This document shows positions 6,080 to 7,531 of a stretch of 7,531 nucleotides of DNA, piece after piece. Under the pieces are notes generated by a model, which saw only the letters and a list, made by a program, of their open reading frames with translations, made no database searches and was not told the origin of the DNA. Origin of the DNA: Pseudomonadota bacterium (GTDB lineage: Bacteria > Pseudomonadota > Alphaproteobacteria > Rhizobiales > Beijerinckiaceae); assembly GCA_023452965.1 (NCBI GenBank), contig JAEXUU010000820.1, forward strand, positions 1 through 7,531, in the 5' to 3' direction. How positions within the stretch are numbered: the stretch's first letter is position 1; each line of letters opens with the position of its first letter. Made by a program: the position numbers and the translations under genes.

Positions 6080-6140
6080 GCGTCGGGCCGTAAGCGCGCG
6101 CACCTCAGCTTCCGCGCGGCCCGCCGTTCCTGAGCGGCCG

Positions 6141-6166
6141 GGAACCTTCAGGGGGCCTGCGACGTT
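6141..6166 (+). promoter_or_regulatory. EcfG-type general stress promoter GGAAC-N17-CGTT
   Basis: GGAAC at 6141-6145 and CGTT at 6163-6166 are separated by exactly 17 bp. This fits the consensus GGAAC-N16/17-CGTT of the alphaproteobacterial general stress sigma factor EcfG, whose activity is set by PhyR and NepR. Transcription would begin near 6172-6175 and give a leader of about 33 nt to the 24-codon gene at 6207. The other GGAAC motifs checked in the window (1803, 2807, 6298) have no CGTT at the right distance, which makes this pairing stand out. Stress control is inferred from the motif. Confidence 0.7.
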
Positions 6167-6206
6167 GTCCCGCCATCATCACCGATGGCAATCAAGGGGG
6201 CAAATC

Positions 6207-6281
6207 ATGCGCTCGATCGCATTGTGGCTGCTTGGGATTCCGATCCCGATCATCATCCTGATCTGGCTCTTCGTCCGCTGA
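6207..6281 (+). CDS. 24-residue single-pass membrane peptide
   Basis: The ORF starts MRSIALWLLG and continues IPIPIIILIWLFVR before TGA. After the first Arg almost every residue is hydrophobic, so it should form one short transmembrane helix with a probable kink at the two prolines and a terminal Arg at the far end. The Shine-Dalgarno AAGGGGG (6194-6200) is 6 nt before the ATG, better than for most genes here. An EcfG-type promoter lies upstream (6141-6166) and an intrinsic terminator downstream (6320-6351), so promoter, leader, ORF and terminator make a complete unit of about 180 nt. The function is unknown; stress-induced peptides of this kind often bind and modulate membrane proteins. Translation is inferred from the signals around it. 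Confidence 0.65.
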   Translation: MRSIALWLLGIPIPIIILIWLFVR

Positions 6282-6308
6282 CCTTGGTCCGCTGACAGGA
6301 ACTGACAG
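6273..6308 (+). repeat. Short overlapping direct repeats after the micropeptide ORF
   Basis: GTCCGCTGAC occurs at 6273-6282 and again at 6287-6296 (14-bp period); the first copy covers the stop codon of the 24-residue ORF. The second copy runs into a further pair, CTGACAG at 6292-6298 and 6302-6308 (10-bp period). On the other strand this last pair reads CTGTCAG-TTC-CTGTCAG, close to the GTGTCAG-TAG-GTGTCAG repeat at 1761-1777. It may be a chance duplication or an operator. Confidence 0.5.
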
Positions 6309-6319
6309 AATAAATTGCT

Positions 6320-6351
6320 ATGGCCGGGCGCGTCCCGGCCATATTCTTTTG
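6320..6351 (+). terminator. Rho-independent terminator after the micropeptide gene
   Basis: A 10-bp perfect stem (6320-6329 with 6335-6344, core ATGGCCGGG / CCCGGCCAT) closes a 5-nt loop, CGCGT, and is followed by TTCTTTT at 6345-6351. This is the only hairpin in the window with a proper T-rich tail. It lies 38 bp after the stop of the 24-codon ORF and insulates the ABC transporter genes downstream. Confidence 0.85.
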
Positions 6352-6431
6352 CAGGAAGAGTCGCGCAGGCTGGGCGGAGCTGCGTGACATCGCCTCCACC
6401 GATTGTCCTGTCTCTCCAACAGCGTTCCGCC

Positions 6432-7531
<1,100 letters not shown>

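Noticed and set aside
6085..6122. GGGCCG/CGGCCC plus GCGCG/CGCGC stem after the exported-protein gene as a terminator
   Set aside because: The stem is interrupted by an asymmetric internal loop, has a long apical loop, and no T-run follows.
6298..6323. Second GGAAC (6298-6302) as another EcfG promoter for the ABC operon
   Set aside because: At 16-17 bp downstream the sequence is TATG/ATGG, not CGTT, and the transcript would run straight into the terminator at 6320-6351.

Overview
The window is about 7.5 kb of GC-rich chromosome. It looks like an alphaproteobacterium of the order Hyphomicrobiales (Rhizobiales), perhaps near Bosea or Methylobacterium; the genus is a guess. The support is strong G/C preference at third codon positions, a TTAA-N7-TTAA CtrA-type box, a GGAAC-N17-CGTT EcfG-type (general stress sigma factor) promoter, an intergenic palindrome of the AGAGCAT...ATGCTCT kind that I associate with this order, and a DUF3422 protein. 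There is no prophage, insertion sequence, CRISPR array, rRNA or tRNA.

Layout. (1) Positions 1-1084: a long perfect hairpin, then a CtrA-like box just upstream of a pentapeptide-repeat protein (+). (2) 1099-2492: a glutathione S-transferase and a SAM-dependent methyltransferase, both on the minus strand. The GST converges on the pentapeptide gene with 14 bp between stops and has a GTGTCAG direct repeat upstream. (3) 2606-3221: an exported L,D-transpeptidase with a candidate promoter. (4) 3218-3271: a palindromic repeat that supplies the TAG stop of both convergent genes flanking it. (5) 3268-4563: a DUF3422 membrane protein (minus strand). (6) 4564-4844: a divergent gap with only a doubtful small ORF. 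(7) 4845-5471: an uncharacterised protein with an Ada-like cysteine motif. (8) 5579-6079: an exported protein of unknown function. (9) 6141-6351: a self-contained small transcription unit, with an EcfG-type promoter, ribosome binding site, 24-residue membrane peptide and intrinsic terminator. (10) 6432-7531: a YadG-type ABC ATPase overlapping by ATGA the start of its YadH-type ABC-2 permease, which runs off the window.

Most genes are unrelated single-gene units. The only clear functional pair is the ABC ATPase and permease. Cell-envelope functions recur (L,D-transpeptidase, DUF3422, the exported protein, the membrane peptide and the exporter). The points most worth a second look are the stress-promoter/micropeptide cassette, the cysteine replacing the last glycine of the Walker A motif in the ABC ATPase, the unbroken 11-residue register of the pentapeptide protein, and the palindrome shared by two stop codons.
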